Source: JAYSYM01 sp964543475 (GTDB lineage Bacteria; Bdellovibrionota; Bdellovibrionia; Bdellovibrionales; JAMPXM01). Taken from it: a DNA stretch of 64,000 nucleotides. The notes under the pieces are model-generated. The model did no database searches, was not told where the DNA came from, and saw only the letters and a list, made by a program, of their open reading frames with translations. The stretch covers positions 1 to 64,000 of the forward strand of contig CAZIYJ010000008.1 in the NCBI GenBank assembly GCA_964543475.1. The letters run 5' to 3'. The position numbers and the translations under genes were made by a program. Numbering within the stretch: the first letter of the stretch is position 1; each line of letters opens with the position of its first letter. Below are positions 15,946 to 24,243 of this stretch, one piece after another.

Positions 15946-16878
15946 ATGACTATTTGGGGTTTGATTCAGGTTGTTATAAACATCTTTTTATTCGTCGGCC
16001 TATTTGTTTGTATCGTCCGCTCGCCACGCACAAGTAAAGATGATCCGCGACTGAGCCGGGGTCTTCAGCTCCTTCAAAGTAAAATTTCAGTTCTAGAAGA
16101 TCTCTCTGACAAAACTGACGTTCAGTTTCAAAAGATCATGTCTGTCATTGAGCAAAAAGTTTTGGAAGTTCAGCAAGCGGTAGCAAATGCTGAGCGACAG
16201 CTATTTCAACTTCAAGACGCCACTGCAAAAGGAATTGAAACAACTCGCTTAGTTCAAACCGGGCTGGGTGCAGAGCAAGTGATCGAACGTCATACAAACG
16301 AAGTCTATGCGCGTGCAGCTCAACTTGCCTTTGAGGGTCAGTCAATTGATGAAATCTGCCAGAAGCTAGAACTCTCACGCGGCGAAGTTGAGCTGATCGT
16401 AAAATTTAATCGCGACAGCCTTCGCACTGTAGCAGCACAAACAGCAGGAACTCCTGCTCCTCAAAAGAATCAAGATTTAAGCCACTTATTTGAAGTTCCG
16501 CAGTTTGATGCAAGTTCGCTAAATAGAATCGGCGACGAGTTTCGTCGTGTGACTCGTGAAGCTGAGCAAGAAGAGCAAACGCATGTTGAAGCCGCGCAAG
16601 CGCGGTTCTTGGGCTTTGCACCGAAACGTGAAGTTGAGCGCGTAGAGTTGAATGAACCACCAGTGTTGATTCCGCCGAGCTTCCAAGAAAATGCACTCAC
16701 ATTTGATGAGTCAGTGCAGTCAGCCCACGCACCGCAAGTAGTTGCTGCTCCTCCGCCAGTGCAAGTTGCAGCATTAGCACCGCGATCGCAGGCAACCACT
16801 CGCATTGGCGCACAATCACGCGAACTAAATTCGACGCCAGTCGTGCGGAAAGTAGTATTTCCGCGGATTGAAAAATAA
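15946..16878 (+). CDS. Membrane-anchored coiled-coil protein with DUF2802-like motif
   Basis: A 310-residue protein with one N-terminal membrane segment (WGLIQVVINIFLFVGLFVC) and a cytoplasmic remainder. A coiled coil spans about residues 35-110 (LLQSKISVLEDL, VEQKVLEVQQAVANAE). Around residue 130 lies AFEGQSIDEICQKLELSRGE, the short HTH-like motif of DUF2802-type proteins, some of which are found near flagellar genes. The C-terminal third is Pro/Ala/Glu-rich and disordered. The next gene overlaps by one base. The upstream stretch contains TATATATAG, a possible -10 region. Function unknown. Confidence 0.83.
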   Translation: MTIWGLIQVVINIFLFVGLFVCIVRSPRTSKDDPRLSRGLQLLQSKISVLEDLSDKTDVQFQKIMSVIEQKVLEVQQAVANAERQLFQLQDATAKGIETTRLVQTGLGAEQVIERHTNEVYARAAQLAFEGQSIDEICQKLELSRGEVELIVKFNRDSLRTVAAQTAGTPAPQKNQDLSHLFEVPQFDASSLNRIGDEFRRVTREAEQEEQTHVEAAQARFLGFAPKREVERVELNEPPVLIPPSFQENALTFDESVQSAHAPQVVAAPPPVQVAALAPRSQATTRIGAQSRELNSTPVVRKVVFPRIEK

Positions 16879-17117
16879 TGAGAACCGACTTAGCTGGATT
16901 GAAAAAAGGTGATGTGATAGTTGCGAAAGTTTTCGAAAAGCTTTCGTCTTACGAGTACATCGTCAGTATCGATGGGCAATTGATCCAGGTTCAGAATCAG
17001 ACTTTAAATCAATTTGAAGTGGGAAGTTCAGTGAGTCTTTTGGTTTCTGGAGTGAAGCCGCTGCAGCTTCAAGTTCGAACTCAGCGTCGTGGCCGTAGCC
17101 TCGACGTCAGCGTTTAG
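16878..17117 (+). CDS. Small beta-rich hypothetical protein
   Basis: A 79-residue protein with alternating hydrophobic residues typical of a small beta-barrel: VIVAKVFEKLSSYEYIVSID, LIQVQNQTLNQFEVGSSVSL, and a basic tail (RTQRRGRSLDVSV). It could be an OB-like fold; the pattern resembles the small beta domain of FliK-like proteins, but the match is weak. Its ATG overlaps the upstream stop (TAATG), so it is co-translated with the membrane-anchored coiled-coil protein. Confidence 0.78.
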   Translation: MRTDLAGLKKGDVIVAKVFEKLSSYEYIVSIDGQLIQVQNQTLNQFEVGSSVSLLVSGVKPLQLQVRTQRRGRSLDVSV

Positions 17118-17133
17118 CTCAAACATTGAGCAG

Positions 17134-17328
17134 TTACCGAACAGCTTTACTTGGTCTTTTAACAGAAATCGCTAGTGAATCGACGGTCACTTTTTGCGAA
17201 TTCATCACGATCGGCGCCGGCACTTCTTCTGCTACTGCGCGAGTGTAGCTGTTGAATTCAAGAGCCATCAACGAGGCAAAAACCGCCAAACCAATCACAA
17301 CCTTTAAGCTTGAAGTCAGAAATTTCAC
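17134..17328 (-). CDS. Small exported protein candidate
   Basis: A 64-residue protein with an N-terminal signal-like or membrane segment (LKVVIGLAVFASLMALEF) and a short polar remainder. The start is GTG at 17328 with a good Shine-Dalgarno, GGAGGG, seven bases before. It has no recognised family. It lies convergent to the beta-rich gene. The strong ribosome site argues that it is real despite its size. Confidence 0.55.
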   Translation of the reverse strand: MKFLTSSLKVVIGLAVFASLMALEFNSYTRAVAEEVPAPIVMNSQKVTVDSLAISVKRPSKAVR

Positions 17329-17438
17329 GAAACACCCTCCGGCAGAAACTGCAACCTTTGCAATTCGTTAAGAAGAGGTAGCACTGCAATTTTTCGAACT
17401 CAATTTTTCTGATGTTTAGTTTTGTCTACAGTTACGAA

Positions 17439-17461
17439 CATCGCCGCCAGTGAAGGCGATG
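17439..17461. repeat. 7-bp inverted repeat in intergenic region
   Basis: CATCGCC (17439-17445) and GGCGATG (17455-17461) are separated by 9 bases. It lies between two minus-strand genes. There is no T-run, so it may be a weak terminator, an operator, or chance. Confidence 0.35.
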
Positions 17462-17521
17462 AAGTATTTAAGTGTTCGAAATGTTCTTACACTTTCTTAC
17501 TAGTAAATAAAATTTATGCTA

Positions 17522-18025
17522 TTACTTTGCGCTCTCACGAATAAAACGAGTGAGATAATAACGGACTAAGAAGTCAGTTTTGATTTCTTGATCTTGGAAT
17601 GTCCACACGAGATCACCGAAAGCTCCCCAACGAGCTTGAAGAATATCTTCATCACTTGGTGCCGCTTGTCCGTTGTCGGACGCAGGGGGTTGCGTGAAAG
17701 CCGTTCCTACATAGTGAAAACGGATCCCCACCATGCCTGATTCTTTAACAACAAAGACGAGCTTGAAGCCGTTTCGGAAGAGCATGAAGTCAGTGGTTGA
17801 ATTAGAGAGGCCGTAAATTTTAATTCGGCCAACCGAAGATCCTTTAAGTTGATTGAACGAAGACGAGGCGTCGATGAACTCCGACTTCAACTTGTTCATG
17901 AAATCATTTGTTTCGGATTGAAGGAGCTCTGTCGGGTTTAAACCAGTGACGTAATCAATGACCCCAGATTCTTCCATTTTTTGTTCTGCGCGAACCAGAT
18001 CTTTAATCCAAGTGATCTTATCCAT
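17522..18025 (-). CDS. Conserved hypothetical cytoplasmic protein
   Basis: A 167-residue soluble protein without signal peptide, membrane segment or recognised domain. It has a central beta-rich part (VGRIKIYGLSNSTTDFMLF, LVFVVKESGMVGIRFHYVG) flanked by helices. The start ATG has GAAGGG upstream on the minus strand. The ssb-like gene lies about 100 bases upstream and may be co-transcribed. No function can be given. Confidence 0.75.
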   Translation of the reverse strand: MDKITWIKDLVRAEQKMEESGVIDYVTGLNPTELLQSETNDFMNKLKSEFIDASSSFNQLKGSSVGRIKIYGLSNSTTDFMLFRNGFKLVFVVKESGMVGIRFHYVGTAFTQPPASDNGQAAPSDEDILQARWGAFGDLVWTFQDQEIKTDFLVRYYLTRFIRESAK

Positions 18026-18124
18026 AATAATCCCTTCGTAGAGCCTCTGGTCTTTGTCTCTGTTCTTTGACTCTGACGGCGTTATTTAATTTTAGGCTTG
18101 GTACGAAGGGACCTGTCAAGGGAC

Positions 18125-18502
18125 CTATTGCATTGATTGGCTTAAAGGAGCCTCTTTGCTGTTGTCGGTCCTTCGCGGAAGAAAGTGAACCTCGTCGGCG
18201 GTGACCAACGTTTGGCTGAATTCGGTTCCTTTGGTTGAATCAATCGACTTCATTTGAGTGAGCATTCCTTCGACGGCAACAGGCGACCCTCGCTCCAGGT
18301 GATCGCAGCAGTTTTGAGCCGTCTTTCCCCAAACGACTACGCGATGCCAGTCAGTTTTATTTTCGAATTCACCGTTCTCGCTCCGCTGACGACGATTTAC
18401 GGCTAAATTAATTTTGGTGTAGTTCTTTCCGTTTTTAGAAACCAACAGTTCGGGGCTCGATCCCAGATAGCCCATTAAGAAAACACGGTTCATTCCTCGC
18501 AT
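18125..18502 (-). CDS. ssb: Single-stranded DNA-binding protein, tail lacks acidic tip
   Basis: A 125-residue OB-fold protein of the SSB family: MNRVFLMGYLGSSPEL at the start, then FENKTDWHRVVVWGKTAQNC and PVAVEGMLT. It should bind single-stranded DNA as a tetramer. The start is ATG 18502, nine bases after AAGGAG; an earlier in-frame ATG at 18538 lacks this. The tail ends PLSQSMQ and does not have the acidic DDDIPF-type tip used to recruit replication proteins. It may therefore be a second, specialised SSB rather than the main one. An alternative is that the tip was lost by 3' truncation. Confidence 0.88.
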   Translation of the reverse strand: MRGMNRVFLMGYLGSSPELLVSKNGKNYTKINLAVNRRQRSENGEFENKTDWHRVVVWGKTAQNCCDHLERGSPVAVEGMLTQMKSIDSTKGTEFSQTLVTADEVHFLPRRTDNSKEAPLSQSMQ

Positions 18503-18558
18503 GATTGCACTCTCCTTTTTTAATAAAAGAGAATGCAAATTAAGCCGCAGGTCTGAAA

Positions 18559-21435
18559 TTACATTTGGAAGCCAAAGAAGGGAACAGGACTCCGAGTTCC
18601 GGCACGGTCGTCAAAGGCGTAGTACATCCCAAGTGAAAACGTGATTGGTAAGTGGTAACCAATTGTAGCGTCCGCGCGAACTTCAGCGCCCGCACTCATG
18701 AACATTCGACCGCCGATTCTAGTTTGCGGATAAGCATCGAGCTTATTGTCATAGTAAACGCCGTCCATCGTGATCGCATCAGCCAAAAGGGCTCCGTGCC
18801 AGCGTTTGATAAAGATCGGAGTTGTGCCGGCGCCTTGGTAAGTGTTTGCCACCGGAAAGCGGTATTCTAGAGAGCTGCTAATCATGTTGCGACCAATGAA
18901 AATACTTGGGTCATAGCCTCGCATCACGTGTCGTGCATTGAGGGTCGATTCAATTTGTCCGTTTGAAATTGAGGATGTGCCAAGAAGAATATCTTTTAAG
19001 CCGGGCTCAATCGTCGCGCGAATTGATGGAGCAAGCACGTGACGTTTCGGCAACCACTTCGAATGATAATATCGTCCATTGATATCAATTCGATCATAGG
19101 CAATGTTGCCAACACCCTCTAAAAACTTTGTGTAGGCAACTTTGAGTGCGCCGCCACTCTCCGGAGAAATCTCGATATCTTTTTGACTATAGTCTTTGTA
19201 GGTGAAAAAGATTTGCGGACCATTGCGCACGCGAGGTCGTCGATTTGCGTACTGAGTTTGGTCATAGCGCCAACCGAGTCCACCGGTCCAACTGTTGCTG
19301 AGCCATGGAAGATAGCCAGCGGCCGATACGACCCCAGCAGTGCTATGCCGAAGAGTTGTCGCACTCAATCGATCATATTCATCGATTGCATCAAGTGAGA
19401 AAATTAAATCGGTTGTTTGATTGATGTAGGATCCGGAAAATCCGGGCTTTCCTGGATAAGAATCGTAATACGCTGAAAGTGAGTAAGCATGTTTTCCGAG
19501 CGGATCGCCAGCCGATGTCGACGCAGAAAAGAAATTGCTATTTGATGATAAATAGAACCATGGCATCCAGTAGCGCGGAATTAAATAGGGCCAAACCGAA
19601 TAGTCTTTCTCTTCATATTTTGCATCGACTTCTGGAGGAGTATGCTGCTTCCATTGATAATCGACAAGAGAGCCAACTTGCGGAAGTTGTGCAGGAGCTT
19701 TCTTGCTATCGGCTAAACTCATTCTCACCAATTGTGGGCCTTCGGCGTAAAGGTGAGAGTAGAGGTACTCTTCAGCTTGCACATCATACTCAGCCGTCAT
19801 TGCTCGAGTGGTCACATTGGTGAGCGGACGCGCTGAAGTCAGCGTATTGTTGGCAATCATCACATTGGCCACACCTGATTTGTCAGAAACAAATGTTAAC
19901 CCTTGAGACGTCATTCGCGGGAAATGAACGGGTGAAAGTTCTGTGAATAGCTTTTTTGAAACTTTTGTTTCGAGGTTTAGGAGAATGAGCTCTTCTTTTC
20001 CGTCGTCCAATTTTAAGGTGAATACAATTTCACCTGGCCTGATGAATTCGGGACGCGCGACGCGCCCTTGTAATGGTGGCTCGTGGTGGACTTGCAAGTC
20101 TTGACCGTTTTTATCTACTGAAGCGAGGCGTGCAGTTGAATTCACGTTTTGCACAAAGAATATTCGTTCGCCATCACTTGTCACGACGGGTTCTTTTGCG
20201 CGAAGACCCTTCGTCAGTCGCTTCGCTTTTTTGCTATTAAAATCGTAGCGATAAAGATCTGAGAATTCATAGTGATAATTAAACTCATCAACTTTGTCGA
20301 AAACAAAACTTTGAGAATCAGGAAGCCAGCTCACTTTTTGAATCGAATCGCCTTTGACTAAAGTTTTCGATTCAATTCCGACAAAACTTTCTTTCTCTCT
20401 TCGCTCAGCAAACTGAATCACTTCTTCATTTCGATAGTTATTTCCAACATAGAGGAGCTTCTTCCCATCAGGAGAAATAACGGGTGAGTGCGAAAACTGA
20501 CCTTCTTGCTTTACTTTTTCATGCGATGTCTCGCCCGAAGCTTTGATGGCATCGATCTGTCGATTCGAGTTTGTCTCAGTGGTTGCATAAGTTTTATCGA
20601 GTAGAGTTGCATAATCCATTCTTGCCACTTCAATCAATGGTCCATCGATGGCGAACGGAATCCGTCGTGAATATTTTTGATTGAGTGTGTAGATGGTTTC
20701 GGAGCTGGTCAGTTTTATGAGTTCGTTCCAAACGAGAGCGCCCAAAAGGTAAGGCCGTGCTCCTCCTGGCCAATCAGGAATTGTTGATTCGTTGATTCGC
20801 GCAATATCTTCTTTTCTCAGAGTGCCTTGTTCAACCATTGCGCGCGCGATGGCCAAATAGTTTGCCGATCGAAGCCGGCCGAAGCTTGAGTATTGAGTTT
20901 CAAGTTGAACGGCTAATCCTTCGAGGTACCAGCGTGGGAGGAGCATGTTGGGGCGCATGATTGCGCCAAAGACTAAACGAAGTGGTTTGAATATCCCGTT
21001 CGACGGCTCAACGTTGAGCGTATGAACGTATTCGTGAGTGACTAATTCAAGTCCCCAGTTCCCATAATCGCTGATCGTATCAAGTGATCCGGGTAGCACC
21101 GGATAGAGCATAATCAAAGGATACGGGACGTTGGTCGCGTAACCGTTGGCAAGATCAGTACTGTCGTTCAGGACTAAAGTCGTTTTTCTCGGTGCCTCTT
21201 TAAACACCGGAACCAAAGTTGCGTAACTTTGCTCAGCAAAGAGTGCGTATTTTTGCGCGAGAGGGTAATGCCTCGAGTCATACACGACCTTGAAGTGATT
21301 CGTCTCGAGAACTCTCCACTTGATGTCGGGATCGACCGCAAAAGCGCTCTTAGTCGGCACGCCAACCAACAGCGCAAGGGCTAAAAGGAGGCAAAGTAGG
21401 TTGAAATTTTTTTGGGACGCTTGTTTAAATATCAT
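18559..21435 (-). CDS. Exported HExxH metallopeptidase-like protein with beta-propeller and C-terminal barrel
   Basis: A 958-residue envelope protein. Start at ATG 21435 (MIFKQASQKNFNLL), followed by a signal peptide ending near AFA (31-33). An early gluzincin-type domain carries HEYVH (134-138) and a WYLEGLAVQLE box about 30 residues later, the usual second Glu. Next come TolB/PD40-like propeller repeats (SPDGKKLLYVGNNY, SWLPDSQSFVF, TSDGERIFFVQN). The last 300 residues are beta-rich with alternating aromatic strands, probably an outer-membrane barrel ending in PFFGFQM. Divergent from pal. An upstream extension to 21582 has no signal and is unlikely. Whether the peptidase is active is unproven. 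Confidence 0.85.
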   Translation of the reverse strand: MIFKQASQKNFNLLCLLLALALLVGVPTKSAFAVDPDIKWRVLETNHFKVVYDSRHYPLAQKYALFAEQSYATLVPVFKEAPRKTTLVLNDSTDLANGYATNVPYPLIMLYPVLPGSLDTISDYGNWGLELVTHEYVHTLNVEPSNGIFKPLRLVFGAIMRPNMLLPRWYLEGLAVQLETQYSSFGRLRSANYLAIARAMVEQGTLRKEDIARINESTIPDWPGGARPYLLGALVWNELIKLTSSETIYTLNQKYSRRIPFAIDGPLIEVARMDYATLLDKTYATTETNSNRQIDAIKASGETSHEKVKQEGQFSHSPVISPDGKKLLYVGNNYRNEEVIQFAERREKESFVGIESKTLVKGDSIQKVSWLPDSQSFVFDKVDEFNYHYEFSDLYRYDFNSKKAKRLTKGLRAKEPVVTSDGERIFFVQNVNSTARLASVDKNGQDLQVHHEPPLQGRVARPEFIRPGEIVFTLKLDDGKEELILLNLETKVSKKLFTELSPVHFPRMTSQGLTFVSDKSGVANVMIANNTLTSARPLTNVTTRAMTAEYDVQAEEYLYSHLYAEGPQLVRMSLADSKKAPAQLPQVGSLVDYQWKQHTPPEVDAKYEEKDYSVWPYLIPRYWMPWFYLSSNSNFFSASTSAGDPLGKHAYSLSAYYDSYPGKPGFSGSYINQTTDLIFSLDAIDEYDRLSATTLRHSTAGVVSAAGYLPWLSNSWTGGLGWRYDQTQYANRRPRVRNGPQIFFTYKDYSQKDIEISPESGGALKVAYTKFLEGVGNIAYDRIDINGRYYHSKWLPKRHVLAPSIRATIEPGLKDILLGTSSISNGQIESTLNARHVMRGYDPSIFIGRNMISSSLEYRFPVANTYQGAGTTPIFIKRWHGALLADAITMDGVYYDNKLDAYPQTRIGGRMFMSAGAEVRADATIGYHLPITFSLGMYYAFDDRAGTRSPVPFFGFQM

Positions 21436-21515
21436 AATCAAATTCGTTTCGATTCGTATGTTAGTGCCGCAATTGAAAATACACTTTATGATCGACCGAA
21501 CAATTGAGCAATGAA

Positions 21516-21543
21516 TTGACATTGAGCCCTGCGTTTTTAAGAT
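21516..21543 (+). promoter_or_regulatory. Sigma-70-type promoter of pal
   Basis: TTGACA (21516-21521) and TAAGAT (21538-21543) are 16 bases apart and lie 27 bases before the pal start. The -35 box matches the consensus perfectly. The divergent peptidase gene starts about 80 bases to the left. Confidence 0.55.
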
Positions 21544-21570
21544 AGGGTGTCTACAAATAAGGAGCCACGA

Positions 21571-22083
21571 ATGATTCGACAACTAGTGATGGCAGTATTA
21601 GCAGTAGCTGTATGTGCATCTTGCGCGAAAAAAAGTAAACCTGATCAAGGCGATGCAATGGGCGGCGACGGCGCACCAACAGACGCGTCAGCAATTTCTG
21701 AACGTGACATCGGTTTCGATGCTCAGGGTTCAGATAGCGGCAAAATCGACGGTCTTAACACGATCTACTTTGAGTACGATAAAGCGGCTTTGAGCACTGA
21801 CTCAAAAGAGAAGCTTTCTCAAAATGCTGATTGGATTAAAAACAATCCGAATATTACCGTACAAATTGAAGGCCACACAGATGAGCGTGGTTCGGTTGAG
21901 TACAACCTCGCACTTGGCGAGCGTCGTGCAAAATCAGTTCAAGGTTACCTTCGTAATCTTGGCATCGACAGCAAGCGACTTAGCATCATGAGCTATGGCG
22001 AAGAAAAGCCTAAAGCAAATGGTTCAGACGAGTCGGCTTATTCTCAAAACCGTCGGGCGAACTTCGTTCCGATCTCTCAATAA
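21571..22083 (+). CDS. pal: Peptidoglycan-associated lipoprotein Pal
   Basis: Pal anchors the outer membrane to peptidoglycan as part of the Tol-Pal system. The 170-residue protein has a signal peptide with a lipid-acceptor Cys (probably Cys18 in CASC), a flexible linker, and an OmpA-like domain: NTIYFEYDKAALSTDSK, IEGHTDERGSVEYNLALGE, RRAKSVQGYLRNLG. The Asp and Arg that hold diaminopimelate are present (HTDERG, GERRA). Start ATG 21571 has AAGGAG upstream; the GTG at 21547 lies before that site. Co-directional with a lipoprotein and cpoB; tolQRAB are not in the window. Confidence 0.95.
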   Translation: MIRQLVMAVLAVAVCASCAKKSKPDQGDAMGGDGAPTDASAISERDIGFDAQGSDSGKIDGLNTIYFEYDKAALSTDSKEKLSQNADWIKNNPNITVQIEGHTDERGSVEYNLALGERRAKSVQGYLRNLGIDSKRLSIMSYGEEKPKANGSDESAYSQNRRANFVPISQ

Positions 22084-22097
22084 TTGGTAAGATAGCT

Positions 22098-22445
22098 TTG
22101 AATCAATTAGGTTTACGAACTTCAGAGGCGCAACTTGTTTTAGGTCGCGCCTTTGCTTTTTTAGTTTTAGGTTTTCTGCTCTCAGCCTGCGTTGGTTTGC
22201 CGCCGGTCGAAGAATATAATTTGGCAAGAGCCGCACATGAGGCTGCAATTGAGTCAGAAAGCTCGCGCTATGCTCAGGGACTATGGTATAAAGCAGATGA
22301 CGCATACAACAGTGCCGTTAAGCTTTATAAGGATCGTCAGCACGATGAAGCCCGTAGAGAGTTTGCGAACGCGCTAGAGCTTTTAGAAAAAGCTGAAAAT
22401 GCGGCTCGTATTCAACGGGTTCAATCAGGAGGAGTACCGCAATGA
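22098..22445 (+). CDS. Lipoprotein, small helical (DUF4398-like)
   Basis: A 115-residue lipoprotein. The signal ends with LLSAC, Cys31. The mature part is helical and charged (YNLARAAHEAAIESE, ALELLEKAENAARIQ), similar in style to small DUF4398 lipoproteins next to pal/cpoB in other Gram-negatives. The start is TTG 22098, with GGTAAG upstream; no ATG is suitable in this frame. The last 4 bases overlap the cpoB start (ATGA). Role unknown, probably tied to Tol-Pal. Confidence 0.75.
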   Translation: MNQLGLRTSEAQLVLGRAFAFLVLGFLLSACVGLPPVEEYNLARAAHEAAIESESSRYAQGLWYKADDAYNSAVKLYKDRQHDEARREFANALELLEKAENAARIQRVQSGGVPQ

Positions 22446-23131
22446 TTCAAGCGATCAGAATTTGTTTCTTCTTATTCACAGTTGGAGCACTCACGACAGG
22501 GTGTTTGCAAACACGTACCACCGCAAAAGATCAGGAAGAAAAACAAGTTCTTCAGCGCCAGGTGCACACTCTCCAAACTACAACTGCCGAAGTTTCTCAG
22601 CGCTTTAACGAAATCGATGAAGATCTTCGAAAGTTAAACGGCCGTGTAGAAACAGTCGAGGCGAGAACTCAGCAAATCACGACTCGTAATGAGCGAGACG
22701 GTCAAGGGCAAGATCTCAAGGCCAAAGAACAAGAAGAGCGTTTAAAACTTTACCAACAAGCGATCACAAAGCTTGATATGCAAGTTTCGGAACTAACTGC
22801 GCAAATGGCCACTATGCAGTCTCAGATGCGCTCTTCTGGCGGCTCGGCTGGCGGCGGGTCTAAAGAGACTCCGCTTTCTGCATTGGAAGAAGCAAATAAA
22901 CTTTTCGATCAAAAAAAATGGCAAGAAGCAGCTCTTGCTTATGAGCGCTATCGTAAACTTGCTCCAAAAGGCAAAACTGTTCCGACTGCGACATACAAAA
23001 TCGGCGTTTGCTTTCAAGAGCTAGGTGCCAATGAAGATGCTCGCGCTTTCTATGAAGAAGTGATCGCAAAGTTTCCAAAATCTGCCGATGCAAAAAAGGC
23101 GAAGACTCGTCTCGCTGGATTAAAGAAGTAA
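22442..23131 (+). CDS. cpoB: Cell division coordinator CpoB-like lipoprotein
   Basis: CpoB (YbgF) links Tol-Pal with peptidoglycan synthesis at the septum. The 229-residue protein has a lipoprotein signal ending LTTGC (Cys21), a coiled coil (VSQRFNEIDEDLRKLNGRVE, about residues 40-125), a glycine-rich linker (SSGGSAGGGSKE), and C-terminal TPRs (ALEEANKLFDQKKWQEAALA, ARAFYEEVIAKFPKSADAK). The usual CpoB is periplasmic rather than lipid-anchored. The start overlaps the upstream lipoprotein stop by 4 bases. Order pal-lipoprotein-cpoB supports the call. Confidence 0.9.
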   Translation: MIQAIRICFFLFTVGALTTGCLQTRTTAKDQEEKQVLQRQVHTLQTTTAEVSQRFNEIDEDLRKLNGRVETVEARTQQITTRNERDGQGQDLKAKEQEERLKLYQQAITKLDMQVSELTAQMATMQSQMRSSGGSAGGGSKETPLSALEEANKLFDQKKWQEAALAYERYRKLAPKGKTVPTATYKIGVCFQELGANEDARAFYEEVIAKFPKSADAKKAKTRLAGLKK

Positions 23132-23136
23132 GTTAA

Positions 23137-24231
23137 ATGAAATTTCAGAACGTACTGGCAGTTGAAACCAGCTGCGATGACACCTCCGCTGCAGTGGTCA
23201 CAGCCGAGGGGTTTGTACGTTCAGTTGTTTCGGCCTCGCAAGTTCAAGCGCATTTGCCTTTCGGCGGAATTGTTCCTGAGATTGCTTCTCGCAATCACAC
23301 TCACTACTTATTACCGATCATCGATGAGGCTTTAAAACAATCGGGCCTTGCTCTCAGTGAGATCGATGGTTTTGTCGTCACATCAGCACCCGGGTTAATT
23401 GGTTCTTTGTTAGTCGGGCTTGTGAGTATTAAGTCGTTGGCCTTAGCAGAGGGAAAGCCCTTTATCGGAGTCAATCACCTAGAGGGACACTTGCTTGCGC
23501 CTTTTTTAAAAGACGCTCGTTACGCCCCACCAGAAGATTTTAATTATCCTTACATCGGACTAGCAATTAGCGGAGGACACACTTCGCTCTATGAAATATT
23601 GGGCCTTGGCGAATATCGCGTGCTCGGGCATACGATTGACGATGCCGCTGGCGAAGCGTTCGATAAATTTGCCAAAATGATTGGATTAGGATTTCCGGGC
23701 GGAGTTTTTGTCGATCAGGTGGCTTCGATGGGCGGAAATGTAAAAGCATTTAGCTTTCCGCGAGCATTAAGTCGCGATGACACTTTTAATTTTTCATTCT
23801 CGGGTCTTAAAACTTCTGGCCAACGAGCAGTCGAGAATTTGCCCGCCGTTCAACGTGAGCAATTAAAAGCTGAGCTACAAATGTGGCGAGAGAAGAAATT
23901 ACTTCCAGGATCATTGCTTTCAGATTTATGTGCATCGTTTCAAGAAGCCATCGTCGATGTTTTGCTGATGCGGTTGCAGCAAGCTTGCTCTCGTACGAAA
24001 TCTAAGCGAGCAGTTCTCACGGGTGGTGTAAGCGCCAATTCGCGTTTACGTTTTCGAGCGCAAGAGTGGGCCGACAAAGACGGCGTTCAGTTAGTCGTTC
24101 CTCCGGTTCGCTACTGCACCGACAATGCGGCTATGATTGGTTACGCAGGGATCTTACGTTTAAACAGAGGCGAAGTTTCTAAACAGGATCTTGGGCCGAT
24201 GCCTAAGGCACCAATTGGGTCATCTTATTAA
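23137..24231 (+). CDS. tsaD: tRNA N6-threonylcarbamoyladenosine transferase subunit TsaD
   Basis: TsaD, with partner subunits, transfers the threonylcarbamoyl group to A37 of ANN-decoding tRNAs. The 364-residue protein shows AVETSCDDTSAAVV near the start, PEIASRNHTH (about 48-57), the metal-binding HLEGHLLAPF (His110/His114 region), ISGGHTSLYEI and the C-terminal GGVSANSRLR and YCTDNAAMIGYAG. All are hallmarks of the Kae1/TsaD ATPase fold. rsmA follows after a short gap. Confidence 0.96.
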   Translation: MKFQNVLAVETSCDDTSAAVVTAEGFVRSVVSASQVQAHLPFGGIVPEIASRNHTHYLLPIIDEALKQSGLALSEIDGFVVTSAPGLIGSLLVGLVSIKSLALAEGKPFIGVNHLEGHLLAPFLKDARYAPPEDFNYPYIGLAISGGHTSLYEILGLGEYRVLGHTIDDAAGEAFDKFAKMIGLGFPGGVFVDQVASMGGNVKAFSFPRALSRDDTFNFSFSGLKTSGQRAVENLPAVQREQLKAELQMWREKKLLPGSLLSDLCASFQEAIVDVLLMRLQQACSRTKSKRAVLTGGVSANSRLRFRAQEWADKDGVQLVVPPVRYCTDNAAMIGYAGILRLNRGEVSKQDLGPMPKAPIGSSY

Positions 24232-24243
24232 CTGGGGTTTAAT

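Noticed and set aside
16470..16805. Minus-strand frame rich in Cys, Thr and Gly
   Set aside because: It is antisense to the Pro/Ala/Glu-rich tail of the membrane-anchored protein; composition explains it.
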